A DNA stretch of 52,687 nt from Amoebophrya sp. AT5.2. Taxonomy: Eukaryota; Sar; Dinophyceae; Syndiniales; Amoebophryaceae. Shown here one piece after another: positions 38,149 to 47,465 of this stretch. The position numbers were made by a program, and so were the translations under genes. Within the stretch, counting starts at the first letter, position 1; each line of letters starts with the position of its first letter. The stretch lies in assembly GCA_005223375.1 (NCBI GenBank), contig RXOD01003826.1:1-52687 (forward strand), given 5' to 3'. Below the pieces are notes generated by a model that saw only the letters and a list, made by a program, of their open reading frames with translations, was not told the DNA's origin and ran no database searches.

Positions 38149-39365
38149 TAATGGCACCACCCGCCGCCCATCCCGATTCCGATCGATAGCTGGTAGTATG
38201 TAAAGCAGGAGGAGTGGGAGGCCTTGCTCTTGAGCTCTTGGATGCAGCAGTGGATGCGACCGATTCCGCTGTCGCTTGCACAAGGACTCGAAGCGGCATC
38301 GGAATCGGTCGCACCGACTGCTGCCATCGATCTTCATCTTCATCTTCCCCCCCCGGCGGTTGATCCGGTAGCCGCGATGCAGACGATGATGTTGATGGCG
38401 GAGCAGCAAGCCGGTGGGCTTGCATCGATTGACGGATCGGCGGAGCAGCTGGACCGACGGACATCATGGTCGATACCGCTGCAGCATCAATCGGTCGCAC
38501 ACTTCTTCTGCCACATCTTCATCATCATCTTCCCCACGGTTCATATATTATTGAAAGTTCTTTTCTTCCTATGCCGATAGGCACGGCTCAGTTTTCACAA
38601 TCAAATCGAATCAGTTCTGCAACCATCAGGCATCAGCCGCACCGCATCGATAGAACGGCTGCATTTGTAATAAGTACTTCTTACACTAGAAGAAGTTTCA
38701 CCATAAATACTGCGACACCCTCGCCCATCAAAATACGTAGCAAGCGCGGGCGCAGGTGATGATAGATTTTGGGTCTCACTACATCAAAAATTCTTGTTGT
38801 TTCAAACTGGATATTACATATGGTTCTGAACCTTTTGCGTTTTGTCGGAGCATTCGAACGATGGCCCGGAATTTTGTGACGAGATACCCGGACTGCAAGA
38901 ATAGCAAGGAGAACAGAGGCTGCTGCTCCTGCTGCCTGTGTTCATCCTTGTGGTGGATTTTTACTGATTGATATGGCATGGAATCATCGGATGAGCCTGA
39001 TGAGAGCAGGGCGCGCAAGCGATGACATCATAGAGAATGGCTATTAAGTCGCGAAGAATCTGATTTTCCTCACCAAACAACACACAGCTGCAGCGGTTCT
39101 GGAGATGAAGTGAGTTTTCGCTCGTCGTGAGACCACTGATGACAGGGGGCGTGGATGTTGACATGGCGTGGTGCTGTGAAGTCACAGCGAGACTCCGGAG
39201 AATCATCATCATTGAACTCTAGAGCGGCTGTGGCTCACGTGCGATGAATTATGTTTCCACCCTGCGGTATCGCGATAATACCCTCTTCATAGCGACAGAC
39301 CACCTTTGATGAAGGATTAGGAATGACTTTTTTTTGCTAGGGTATGATCAACGCTTTTTCTCAAA
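38149..39365. other. Spacer with decayed sequence
   Basis: Contains the degenerate copy of the CCCH gene's 3' end (38224-38430) and a 28-bp imperfect inverted repeat. After about 38500 it is AT-rich with only short ORFs. Confidence 0.5.
38224..38430 (+). pseudogene. Decayed copy of the CCCH gene 3' end
   Basis: The block at 38358-38422 translates to VDPVAAMQTMMLMAEQQAGG, clearly related to VDPAAAMQMMLQMQMMMMAQ near the CCCH protein C-terminus (38053-38135). The DNA shares GCCGCGATGCAG and CAGCAAGCCGG. The copy has no start codon context and soon loses similarity, so it looks like a partial tandem duplication. Within it, GCAGTGGATGCGACCGATTC (from 38247) is inverted at 38300-38321. Confidence 0.6.
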
Positions 39366-39716
39366 CTATTCCTCCGACCAAAAAACTACGACGAAGGTCG
39401 GCAAATGATGCGGATTGGGCTTCGACGCGCGATCGATCATCTTGTCAAGGCGTCGGGAGTCTCTGCAGGCGGCGCCGAGCGTGAACCTCCCTCGGAAGAT
39501 CGATGAGCGGCCCCCCATGCCGGCGACTCGCTGGTCTCGGAGGCTGGTTGCAAACTGCATTTGTTTACGCGGAAACGCAATCGTCCAGCTGATGCGCGCG
39601 CCACACTCGTCGCACCTCCCCCTCCGCGGCCAACCCAGGGCTTCGAGCCGCGCGCGAACTCGATAAAAAACGACCCACGCAAGAATGTTGACTGGCGACA
39701 GAATGAAGATGAACAT
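39366..39716 (-). CDS. Candidate minus-strand small membrane protein
   Basis: On the minus strand, an ATG at 39716 opens MFIFILSPVNILAWVVFYRV, a membrane span followed by a basic stretch. CDECGARISW, a CxxC knuckle, and a basic region follow. Many third positions are G or C, but less consistently than in the plus-strand genes. There is no recognised family and no plus-strand gene covers the region. Stop at 39366. It would be one of at most two minus-strand genes in this window. Confidence 0.3.
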   Translation of the reverse strand: MFIFILSPVNILAWVVFYRVRARLEALGWPRRGRCDECGARISWTIAFPRKQMQFATSLRDQRVAGMGGRSSIFRGRFTLGAACRDSRRLDKMIDRASKPNPHHLPTFVVVFWSEE

Positions 39717-40113
39717 AGTACCACAGCGACAGCGAATCAGAATCACGACAGAACCGCAATGCCCCCACTTTTCGAAAGATAAAGAAGTCCAGAAACTGGG
39801 CGCGGCGGCTTTGACTGTCGCTCCGTGGGTCCGATGGCAGCCATTTGTTCTTCTTCTTGTTCATCTCAGCTGTTACATGGGCTCAGCCGCTTCTTGCGTC
39901 TCACTCTGTCGTGTTCCAGCAGCCCTTTCATTGATTTCTGATCATTCTTGCAATCCATCCGATGAACAGAATAAAGCGTGACCGTGGCGAGCGCGAGCGC
40001 ACCCTGGAGCGACAGCGACCACGTTGCTGCCAACAGCAACATCTAGCTCATATCAATGTTTGCCTGCTCATATTTATCACGATAAAAAGACCAACCACAT
40101 TGCCTCACAAAAA

Positions 40114-42048
40114 ATGAGGCAGCTTTTTCGCGGCTCCCCGGTCCTGCGTCTCGGGAACGGGTCCATGGGCGGGAACACGGGCGGCCACCAGTGCCAGGCC
40201 CAGTGCAACGGGCGCTGGACGAAGGAGTACATCCCCAAATACGAGCGCGGCGCGATCTTCAAGGGCTTCGTGCACAACACGCCCAACGCGAAGCACAACA
40301 CCTTCGCGTGGTACCAAGACCGGTACCAGGCGCACGACCGCGACACCGTCGTGAACCAAACCGCGCGGGCGAAGCGCTGCCGCCTCTGGTACGACCTGCT
40401 GAAGGGAAAAGTCCCACTGTCAACCACGAAGGGAGGTGGACCCTCTTTATCTCCTGGTGTGGGAGATGGAAGACGCGGCGGCGGTGGCAAGGGACGACGA
40501 GGATCTGCCGGCGCGCAACCGCGAGGCGCTACAACATCTTCATTCGGCCGAGTACTAGAGAGTGAGGAACCACACGACACCCAGCAGCACGAACAAATAG
40601 TAGGCGGCTCCAAAACTACATCGCGCCAGCCCCCCACCAAGTCCACATCGAAAGCGACCGCGAGGCTGCTGAATTTGATCTCCACGCAGGGTCCCTGGAC
40701 CATGTTCGTGCCCACGAACAAGGCCTTGTCGCGGATCTCGGACAAATCCTGGGACAAGATGGCCAACGACAGAACCCTGCTCCTCCGCTTCCTGAAGCGC
40801 CACATCTGCGTGGGGGCCTTTCACCTCCCGGAAATCCTGAACTCGATGAACAACATCTCCACGATCGCTCATGAGGAGGAGATGGGCAGGGGCGAGCGGC
40901 AGCTGAAGTGGGAGCACGAGGAGCACTTGGCCGCGGCGGGGGCGCACTTGGACGCTGATGAACATGAAAGTGATGAAAGCGAGCACGATGTTGAAAATTA
41001 TGACAATGCTTCTACTGCCTCTGGCGACGAGGACTCGGTCTCCTCGGACGGGTGGCTCGATCTGCAGTGCTTATCCTCAGAGCCGATCATCTACACGCAT
41101 CCGGAACGCGCTCTCATGGACGGCTACATCGAGCACTGCTTCGAGAAGCACCACGAGCAGGAGAACACGCGGTACCGCCTCCCGGAGCACGACGGCTTCC
41201 TGCCGCCCATCGCCTCCGTCGGCACAGACCCCGACTACGACATGGTGGTGCAGCAAAGAAACGCCTTCGAAAACGCGCTGGCGGGGCTGAGCGGGGGAAC
41301 CAGGGGCTCACTCGGAGATGATGGCGAACCTCTTCCTGGTGGAAAGATCGCCCATAATGCAGTCAGCCCGTACAAAATGGTCGCGGACCAGTCGGCGGAA
41401 GACGTGAAATACGCGATGCTGGAGGGAAAATTCCGCCGCTATGGCCGCGGGACCAGCGAGCTGGTAAGTGACTGAAGTGGTAAGTGTTGAAATCTCCAGC
41501 CATTTCCTGCGGGATTTCTGCTGTCCGATTGCTGGGGTCGAGGGCAAGGGAGAAAATTCAGCGATGTAGGTATCAAGCAGTGTCTGTTTTCGTCGTTATT
41601 TTCCTTTGGAACTACACTTAGTGTTGCATGCTGGCCTTCGACGTTCCTTCGATGCAGTTCCTTCTTCCCCACCCGATCTCGCCATTGTTTCCTTCGGGCC
41701 GGGCGTTTCAGAGCGCCTCGACGTAAGTACCCGCCACATAAGGGGACCCAGTTTTTCTCGTACCCACTACTTTTAACACTTTTCGTATTTCTTATCTTCA
41801 GCTGGTCCCCTCATAATCGCCACCTCCCGTATGGTATCAACGAGAGCACGCAAGGCGGCGTGGAGCTGCGGTCTCTGGAGTCGCCCAGCGAGCGCATGCC
41901 GGTGTATGTGAGCGGCTCGGCGGAAGACCAGTACTTCTACGGGGTGGAGCGAAAAGTAGCCGTGGGCAGCAAAAACTGCGCGATTGTACGGAGCACCAGG
42001 TGCTGGAACGGAATCGTGCACGAGATCGACGGAGTCATCTTGAAGTGA
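40114..42048 (+). CDS. Fasciclin (FAS1)-domain protein, three exons
   Basis: Exons 40114-41463, 41658-41722 and 41802-42048 give 553 residues; both introns are GT-AG (GTAAGT donors) and the 65-base middle exon fits the phases. The FAS1 fold is seen in two parts. Near residue 185, ARLLNLISTQGPWTMFVPTN (the family's TVFAPTN motif) leads to LLLRFLKRHICVGAFHLPEI. At the C-terminus, CAIVRSTRCWNGIVHEIDGV matches the closing NGVIHVID strand. FAS1 domains mediate adhesion or matrix contacts. Acidic insertions enlarge the domain. The N-terminus (MRQLFRGSPVLRLGNG) is basic/hydrophobic and might be a targeting peptide. The conserved-looking WTKEYIPKYERGAIFKGFVH region (about residues 30-50) is not a domain I recognise. 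Confidence 0.8.
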
Positions 42049-42561
42049 TTCAATTGTACACAGTTAGTAGAACAAGTGCTGTGTCGTGAAAATGGTATTT
42101 CGATTTCCATTTTCTTTTTTGCAACTGCTGAGACGACTGGGCAGCTCGACCGCTGAGAAGTCGGATTGAAGTGGCTCGCCTGGTTGCAGATCTGATCAAA
42201 TGCTGCGCGAAGTACTAGAGGATCCTCGTTTGTTGATTCCGATCACGTGACAAAAACGCTATTTTTTTCTCGGTTTCGGTATATAATCAGGTCTTCATGT
42301 CGTGATAAGCGGCCACATGCAGCTCGTGACAACCACGTATTATTTGCTCTCTTCACTCTTATTGACAATGACTTAAGAACTCATCTGAAAGCATTTACTT
42401 AGCGCCGAGGTTTCAGTACTAGACGCAAGAATGCACTTTTAAAAATACTATTTTTATTTCGATCGCATCACCTCATGCTTATCATTATACGCAACCAAAC
42501 ACGACTTTTCAACGTACTACTTTAGGCCCTTTTCAGATACCAACTTGAGCTCAGAAGAAAG
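42049..42561. other. Spacer, no gene seen
   Basis: AT-rich 513-base spacer between the fasciclin gene and the eIF5A-like gene. A TATATAATC word lies near 42280. No ORF or RNA gene seen. Confidence 0.55.
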
Positions 42562-43153
42562 ATGGGTGAGGACAGCGAGCAGATTTTGACCGTGTCGGCT
42601 AGCACGCTGAAGAAGCCCGGGTACGTGATGATTAAAGGCCAGCCTTGTAAAATCGTTGAGCTGAATCAGAAGCCAAAAGCCACGGTGAAGGGCAACGACA
42701 GACTGCACGTGGTGGGCACGCACGTTTTCACCGGAAAAAAATACGAGGACACACTCAACTTGACCGCAGGATTCGCGAGCCAAGTGCAGGTACTGTACGT
42801 AGGAGGACAACTGAGTGAGAGACAAATCCGAAATTCCTACGTCGATCAGAAGCTAGTTGATAATTTTTTGATTTGTTTGTCGCGACCAAAATACATCAAA
42901 ATTAAAGGTCCCTGCCGTGACGAAGGACGAATACACCGTTATGGACATCGACGCCAGTTCTGGCATAGTGTCGGTGCTTACGGCTTCTGGCGACGTGAAG
43001 GACGATTTGAACCTGCCGAAGTCGGCAGAGAACCCGAACGTCTTGGACGAGATAGGCGAATTACTCGCGAAGAAGTTTGAAGCAGGTGAAGAGGTAAAAG
43101 TCGCGGTGCTTGGGATCCTCGGGCAAGAAAAAATTATCGAGGTGGTGGGATAA
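42562..43153 (+). CDS. eIF5A-like translation factor with altered hypusine loop
   Basis: Exons 42562-42789 and 42908-43153, split by a 118-base GT-AG intron, give 157 residues, the usual eIF5A length. The KOW-like N-domain is clear: LKKPGYVMIKGQPCKIVEL and HVVGTHVFTGKKYED. The OB-fold C-domain is also clear: YTVMDIDASSGIVSVLTASG, DVKDDLNLP and VAVLGILGQEKI. eIF5A relieves ribosome stalling through hypusine made on a lysine in a near-invariant TGKHGHAK loop. Here that loop reads KPKATVKGNDRLH, with no GKHGHA and one residue fewer after the only nearby lysine. The reading frame is continuous across it. This may be a paralogue that is not hypusinated, or one modified at a different lysine. Confidence 0.88.
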
Positions 43154-43959
43154 TCGATTGGACGCGATTTTTTGAACTGATAAGTACCTCTTAGCTTGAT
43201 CCATTTCCATCATCGTCTCTGATTGGCATTGGTTGCAGCTTAATAAGTAGTACTTTTTGACGCTCTACGTCTACTTCGTCTTCACGACAGCACCAGCATA
43301 TGTTTTTGCCACTCGGACGGTGGGGCGTTGCCTCTCGCAGCTTGCTACCGAGATGGAAGGTTCGAATTCGTATTCGATGCGTTTCTTAGATGTGAAAGTG
43401 TTCGCGGGCGGGACCGCGCTCTTGTTGGGCAGTGCGAAAGGTGCTCTGACTGTGAGGACGAGAGGTGGCGGCATCGACGGTCCGTCAGCCCGAACGCGCA
43501 ATCTAAGAAGTAGGAGGCATCTTCCGAGGCCGACGTTGTCGTTGACCCCATCGTAATCGTGATTCGTTTCGACGTTGAAAACGTGTCTGTAATTTTTCGT
43601 ACTGAAGAAGATGTCCTACTCCTATTGGTATTGGTTTTCCTTTCCGTACTTACTTTCGTCATCAAGAGACCGTGGCTGTTGATCCAAAGGGTAAGGGACT
43701 GATATCGGTTGCAACAGCCTGCCAAATGACCCGGAGGACCACCCTTTTGCCCCAAAAAAGGTGGTTACGCCTCCGTTAGTTGCTGAGGACTACCTCTACC
43801 TCTCGGAATTCGAATTTTCGCACTTATTTGATATTGATTTTCGCGAGATGATCTTCATAAGCACAAGGTAATTCCATGGCGATCATAATCACGAGCTTCT
43901 AGTGCAACCCGCGAAGTTTTTGTTTTTCAGCATTTTCCTATCGCGCGGCGCAGCTCGCA
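43154..43959. other. Spacer with a dispersed repeat copy
   Basis: No supported gene. GC-richer around 43320-43520, where short ORFs are open on both strands without domains. Holds one copy of the 25-base repeat also found at 47030. A TTTTTGTTTTTCAG tract ends at 43930, a plausible splice or trans-splice acceptor for the next gene. Confidence 0.5.
43440..43465. repeat. Dispersed 25-bp repeat, copy 1
   Basis: GTGCTCTGACTGTGAGGACG plus AGAGG occurs here and at 47030-47054 in the same orientation, about 3.6 kb apart on either side of the UDP-glycosyltransferase-like gene. Sequence outside the repeat is dissimilar apart from a following GGCGGCA-type stretch. Confidence 0.85.
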
Positions 43960-46338
43960 ATGAGGTCCGCTTTTGCACACCTGTCACTCCACCTCGGGGC
44001 TGGATCGGTCGGGATTGCCGCGGCCGCGGGTTTGAATCGCGGGGCGTCGCGCGGCATCAAGGGGAAGCCGCGAACTTTGCTTGAGCGCGGCACGGCGCGG
44101 CGCAGTGGCGAGGGCAATCCCAATACCGGCCGCGGAGGGGTGGCAGACGCAGGGGCGACTGGAAGGGGGGACCACGACCACAGGAGTAGTAGTTCTCTGG
44201 AACAGATCGGCCCGGGCTCCTCGCTTCCGACGAACGCCACATCCGTTTCCGATGAGGTTTCCCCCCCCACTGCAGCGGACGGGATCCGAGGCAGCAGTTT
44301 TCTCACGAAGATGAACTACGGATCCACGACCCCAAAGGATGTCGACCCGGCACTGTCGACCACGGACGAAAAGTCGGGTAACACGTTAGTGATGGAAGCT
44401 CGGAAAAACCACCAGAGCCCGCGGATCATTTTCGTGCAGGGGGGCAAAACCGAGATGATCCAGCTGAAGCCCGTGCAGGAGCTGCTGCGGTCGAATGCGG
44501 GCTATGGCTATTCCGCGGACTCCTCTGACCACACGCGCATTTATTTGCCGGAGAAGAATTTGAATGCCCTTGACCTTTTCCAGGAGCTTAAGGCTCTGCG
44601 AGTTGCGGAGGACTTTTTTGCCGCTGTGGAAGCGGCGCGGCTACAGCCTCCACCCGCGCCCCTTCTGCGGCTAAAGCCTCCCTTGGGGGAGAAGGACGGC
44701 GCGGAAGGGATCCTCCAGTATCTCGCGTCGTTTCAAGAGGTGTACTGGAAAATGTGGACGCGGTTTCGCGATGCCTATCCGGGGCAGGTAGAGAAGCGCG
44801 CAGAGATTTGCGAAAGGGTTCTAGAAAAGATGGGGCGGACCCAGGGTGACGTCGAGGCGAAGCGCCCGGTGCACGTCGTGTACGACTGGCAGAGTCTTGC
44901 CACCGCGGATGGTCCTGCTATCCCGGGACTGCTGGCCGAGTTTCTGGACCACCCTACTGTGACGGTCTTTCCTCCCGGCAGCAAGCTGACTATTTGGAGT
45001 GGTAACCCTTCGGCGATGGTCCTCATGTTCCCGTTTCTCGCCCCGCCAAGCGCGGTCCACGAAGGAGAGGGAGACCCGAAAAGCGAAGTGACAGCTGCCG
45101 CAGCGGATCTGCAGAAAGTGCACTTTGCCGCCGTCGCCGGGCCGTACCTCCCCGGGAAAAGCGCGGCGGTGCTCGTCCGTGGACTTCTTGGGCTGCCAGA
45201 GGGGCAGCCATTCCCGAAATGGTTTTCACCTACCCCGGAGCAGACCCGCAAGTCTGGGTTCCCTTGGTTTCCGCTGACAGCTGAACAGCTCGACGGCACC
45301 GGCTACGAAAAAGTGGTTTTTTCGGGTACGGGTAACGAGCTTCTGCCTGAGAGTGTTTTTGCGCAAGGCGACGGCTCTGACAAAAAATACGCAAAGCGGG
45401 GCACCTGGCTAAACACAGCGTCGGCACCAAGAGAGCATGTTCTCCAGACGTCGTCGAAGACAGTTGATGAAGATGAGAGCCTGATCGTGGAGCAGCTGGA
45501 GCGTGAGGCCGAAGGCGGCAGAACAGTGGTTTATGTCGCTTTTGGTCATGTCGTGAAGATCCCGCTGACGAGCGGGCATGGGAATCGAGAACGAGAACCG
45601 TACAGGAGGTTTTTGGAAGATCTGCTGAGCCTCGGCGAAGATTTCGTGGTGCTAGTGCGGGTGCCCTGGTGGCCGGGGGTGGGGGTGCCCGACTTGCTCC
45701 CGGACGAGCACGGGATGCCGAAATCGTTCGCCAAAACCTCCAACTTCGGGAAGAGCAAGAAGGTTTTTTTACGCGATTCGGGGGAAAAGAATCAGGCGAA
45801 GGTTTTTTTGTATCTGAACACTTTCCCGCAACAAGCCTTGTTCGCGTCGCAGCGGCTGCAGGAGTCGCGTCGTCTGGTATTTGTCACGCACGGAGGTGCC
45901 AGCAGCATATCGGAAGCGCTGCGAGCCAAAATTCCGATGGTCACCGTCCCTGCCACGCAGGAGCAGGCCCAAAGCGCCCGCATCCTCCGGTCCAACAGCG
46001 TAGCCATCGACGCTTCGAGGGCCGGTTTCGATCTCAACATTTCCGCGGGTTCGCCGCCCCAGTTCTTCCTCGAGAAGCAGATCCTTTCGGGTTCCTATCA
46101 TTCGATTGCGGCAGCCGTAAGAAGGGTGGCCGAGAATGCGGAAGAGATGCGGCAAAAAATCGACGAGTTCGCGAATGCGATGCAAAAAGTTTCCGTGGGG
46201 CCCAAGCAGTTCGCGGACATGCTGAGCAGCACGACGGTGGAGAAAGGTAGGGCGCCAGGTGGAGCAAGTGTAGGGCGGTTGAGGAGACGATCGGAGATGG
46301 TGATGGCAGGAGACTGCTCGATCATGGGTTGGTGCTAG
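43960..46338 (+). CDS. UDP-glycosyltransferase-like protein (GT1/GT-B), 792 residues
   Basis: The C-terminal half has the GT-B nucleotide-sugar site. RTVVYVAFGHVVKIP (near residue 520) corresponds to the strand opening the C-domain. FVTHGGASSISEALRAKIPM then VTVPATQEQAQSA (near residues 640-675) is the HGG...E...P...P...Q..A signature of UDP-sugar transferases. The N-terminal half would bind the acceptor and is not assigned further. The ATG at 43960 opens MRSAFAHLSLHLGAGSVGIA, possibly a signal peptide, followed by a basic Gly/Arg-rich stretch. The protein is longer than typical family members (about 450-530 residues). No C-terminal membrane anchor is visible. A decayed copy of its 3' end lies downstream. 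Confidence 0.8.
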   Translation: MRSAFAHLSLHLGAGSVGIAAAAGLNRGASRGIKGKPRTLLERGTARRSGEGNPNTGRGGVADAGATGRGDHDHRSSSSLEQIGPGSSLPTNATSVSDEVSPPTAADGIRGSSFLTKMNYGSTTPKDVDPALSTTDEKSGNTLVMEARKNHQSPRIIFVQGGKTEMIQLKPVQELLRSNAGYGYSADSSDHTRIYLPEKNLNALDLFQELKALRVAEDFFAAVEAARLQPPPAPLLRLKPPLGEKDGAEGILQYLASFQEVYWKMWTRFRDAYPGQVEKRAEICERVLEKMGRTQGDVEAKRPVHVVYDWQSLATADGPAIPGLLAEFLDHPTVTVFPPGSKLTIWSGNPSAMVLMFPFLAPPSAVHEGEGDPKSEVTAAAADLQKVHFAAVAGPYLPGKSAAVLVRGLLGLPEGQPFPKWFSPTPEQTRKSGFPWFPLTAEQLDGTGYEKVVFSGTGNELLPESVFAQGDGSDKKYAKRGTWLNTASAPREHVLQTSSKTVDEDESLIVEQLEREAEGGRTVVYVAFGHVVKIPLTSGHGNREREPYRRFLEDLLSLGEDFVVLVRVPWWPGVGVPDLLPDEHGMPKSFAKTSNFGKSKKVFLRDSGEKNQAKVFLYLNTFPQQALFASQRLQESRRLVFVTHGGASSISEALRAKIPMVTVPATQEQAQSARILRSNSVAIDASRAGFDLNISAGSPPQFFLEKQILSGSYHSIAAAVRRVAENAEEMRQKIDEFANAMQKVSVGPKQFADMLSSTTVEKGRAPGGASVGRLRRRSEMVMAGDCSIMGWC

Positions 46339-46513
46339 CCATGAGGAGGCTGCAGAACCACGGGAGGGACTGCAAGCGCAAGCCCAATGAGGATGCAATC
46401 TGAACATGTTGCCATCTTTTGCAGCCCCGCGTTCCTTACGAACGCATTAGTAAGCACTACTGCTACTACTGCCGGCCGAATAAAACCCCGTGCTGAGCCG
46501 AGGAGAAGCTCGT

Positions 46514-46567
46514 GGAGGAAATGCGGGGAGTGTTCGTGGGACCCAAGTAGCCCGCGGATATGCTGAT
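46514..46567 (+). pseudogene. Fragment of the UDP-glycosyltransferase 3' end
   Basis: GAGGAAATGCGG, then TTCGTGGGACCCAAGTAG and GCGGATATGCTGA, parallel the parent's GAAGAGATGCGG, TTCCGTGGGGCCCAAGCAG and GCGGACATGCTGA (46141-46225). A stretch of the parent is missing between the first two words, and the parent's CAG codon is a stop here. The fragment is therefore a decayed partial duplicate about 350 bases downstream. Confidence 0.65.
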
Positions 46568-47029
46568 AAAATAGATGAAGGATGCGCATGTAGTGCGAAG
46601 CATTCATCCGATGCTGCACCTGCTGCCGGGGGTCGGGTCGCGAGTAAGAGGAAGGGAACGAAAATAGGAAAGGAGAATCTGAAACTGAATCAAGAATCCG
46701 CTCGAACAAAATTAGATATGTAGAAAACTATGTACAATACATTCAATATTATAAATAAAGCTCTCTTTGCCTTTGCCAGCATGCCTCTTCCCCCTCTTGT
46801 ACAGTAATTTGGGCACTAAATTGTTGTGCCCCTTGCTCTAGTATGCTTGGCCTTGATGGTCGGACGCTGGAATAAAGCGAACACGCTCTCAGCTATAGTG
46901 ATGTCATCACCGTCATCAGTGAGAGTGAGTGATGTTTTCAGACGAGCTCGTCTTTTCCCTGCGTAGCCCGCGCAATTCCTATAGTGGCATAGAAAGGGGG
47001 AACCCTGCGGCAGGGTTCTAGCATTAAAC

Positions 47030-47054
47030 GTGCTCTGACTGTGAGGACGAGAGG
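47030..47054. repeat. Dispersed 25-bp repeat, copy 2
   Basis: Identical over 25 bases to the copy at 43441-43465 and in the same orientation; it follows the 47000-47018 hairpin by 11 bases. Confidence 0.85.
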
Positions 47055-47465
47055 CGGCACGTCTAAAAATCAATGTCGGGTGGATGGTGTTTGCATGTGT
47101 TGAGTTTTTTCGCTCGTGGAATTGGATGAAGCGGGGAAGACAGCGAACTAACAGTGTCTTGCTTGAACGAGATCGTATCGCATTCGATTCGCAGTTGACC
47201 GAGATCCCATCGCCGTGACTGAGGCCCCGCAGTATGACAAACCGACCGATGACTGACTCTTCCTAGTTAGAAGCAAAATTCCGTGGTGCATCTTCTCTCG
47301 AGAACATTTCGACGACCGCAGGAACCCTACGAAATTGAAAAGAGCACGACTCAAACTCTCCCATCATCGGCACTGATCGCCACCCATCGGACTTTTCGAT
47401 TGGTTGAATGACCATGAGGCAACAAATGAGTGCGAAAGTCATCGGACCCTCCGTCGATAAAGAAA

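Larger units (their letters stand above)
46339..47465. other. Spacer with pseudogene fragment, hairpin and dispersed repeat
   Basis: No intact gene. Holds a degraded copy of the upstream gene's 3' end (46514-46567) and an AATAAA-type word (about 46754). A perfect 9-bp hairpin, GAACCCTGC-G-GCAGGGTTC, lies at 47000-47018, and the second copy of the 25-base repeat at 47030-47054. Confidence 0.55.

Noticed and set aside
37646..38500. 284-residue minus-strand ORF opposite the CCCH gene
   Set aside because: Opposite-strand shadow of a biased coding region; no domain features.
46860..47018. Possible small nucleolar or spliceosomal RNA around the GATGTCATCACC and hairpin words
   Set aside because: No proper C/D box pair, Sm site or recognisable U-snRNA core could be found.
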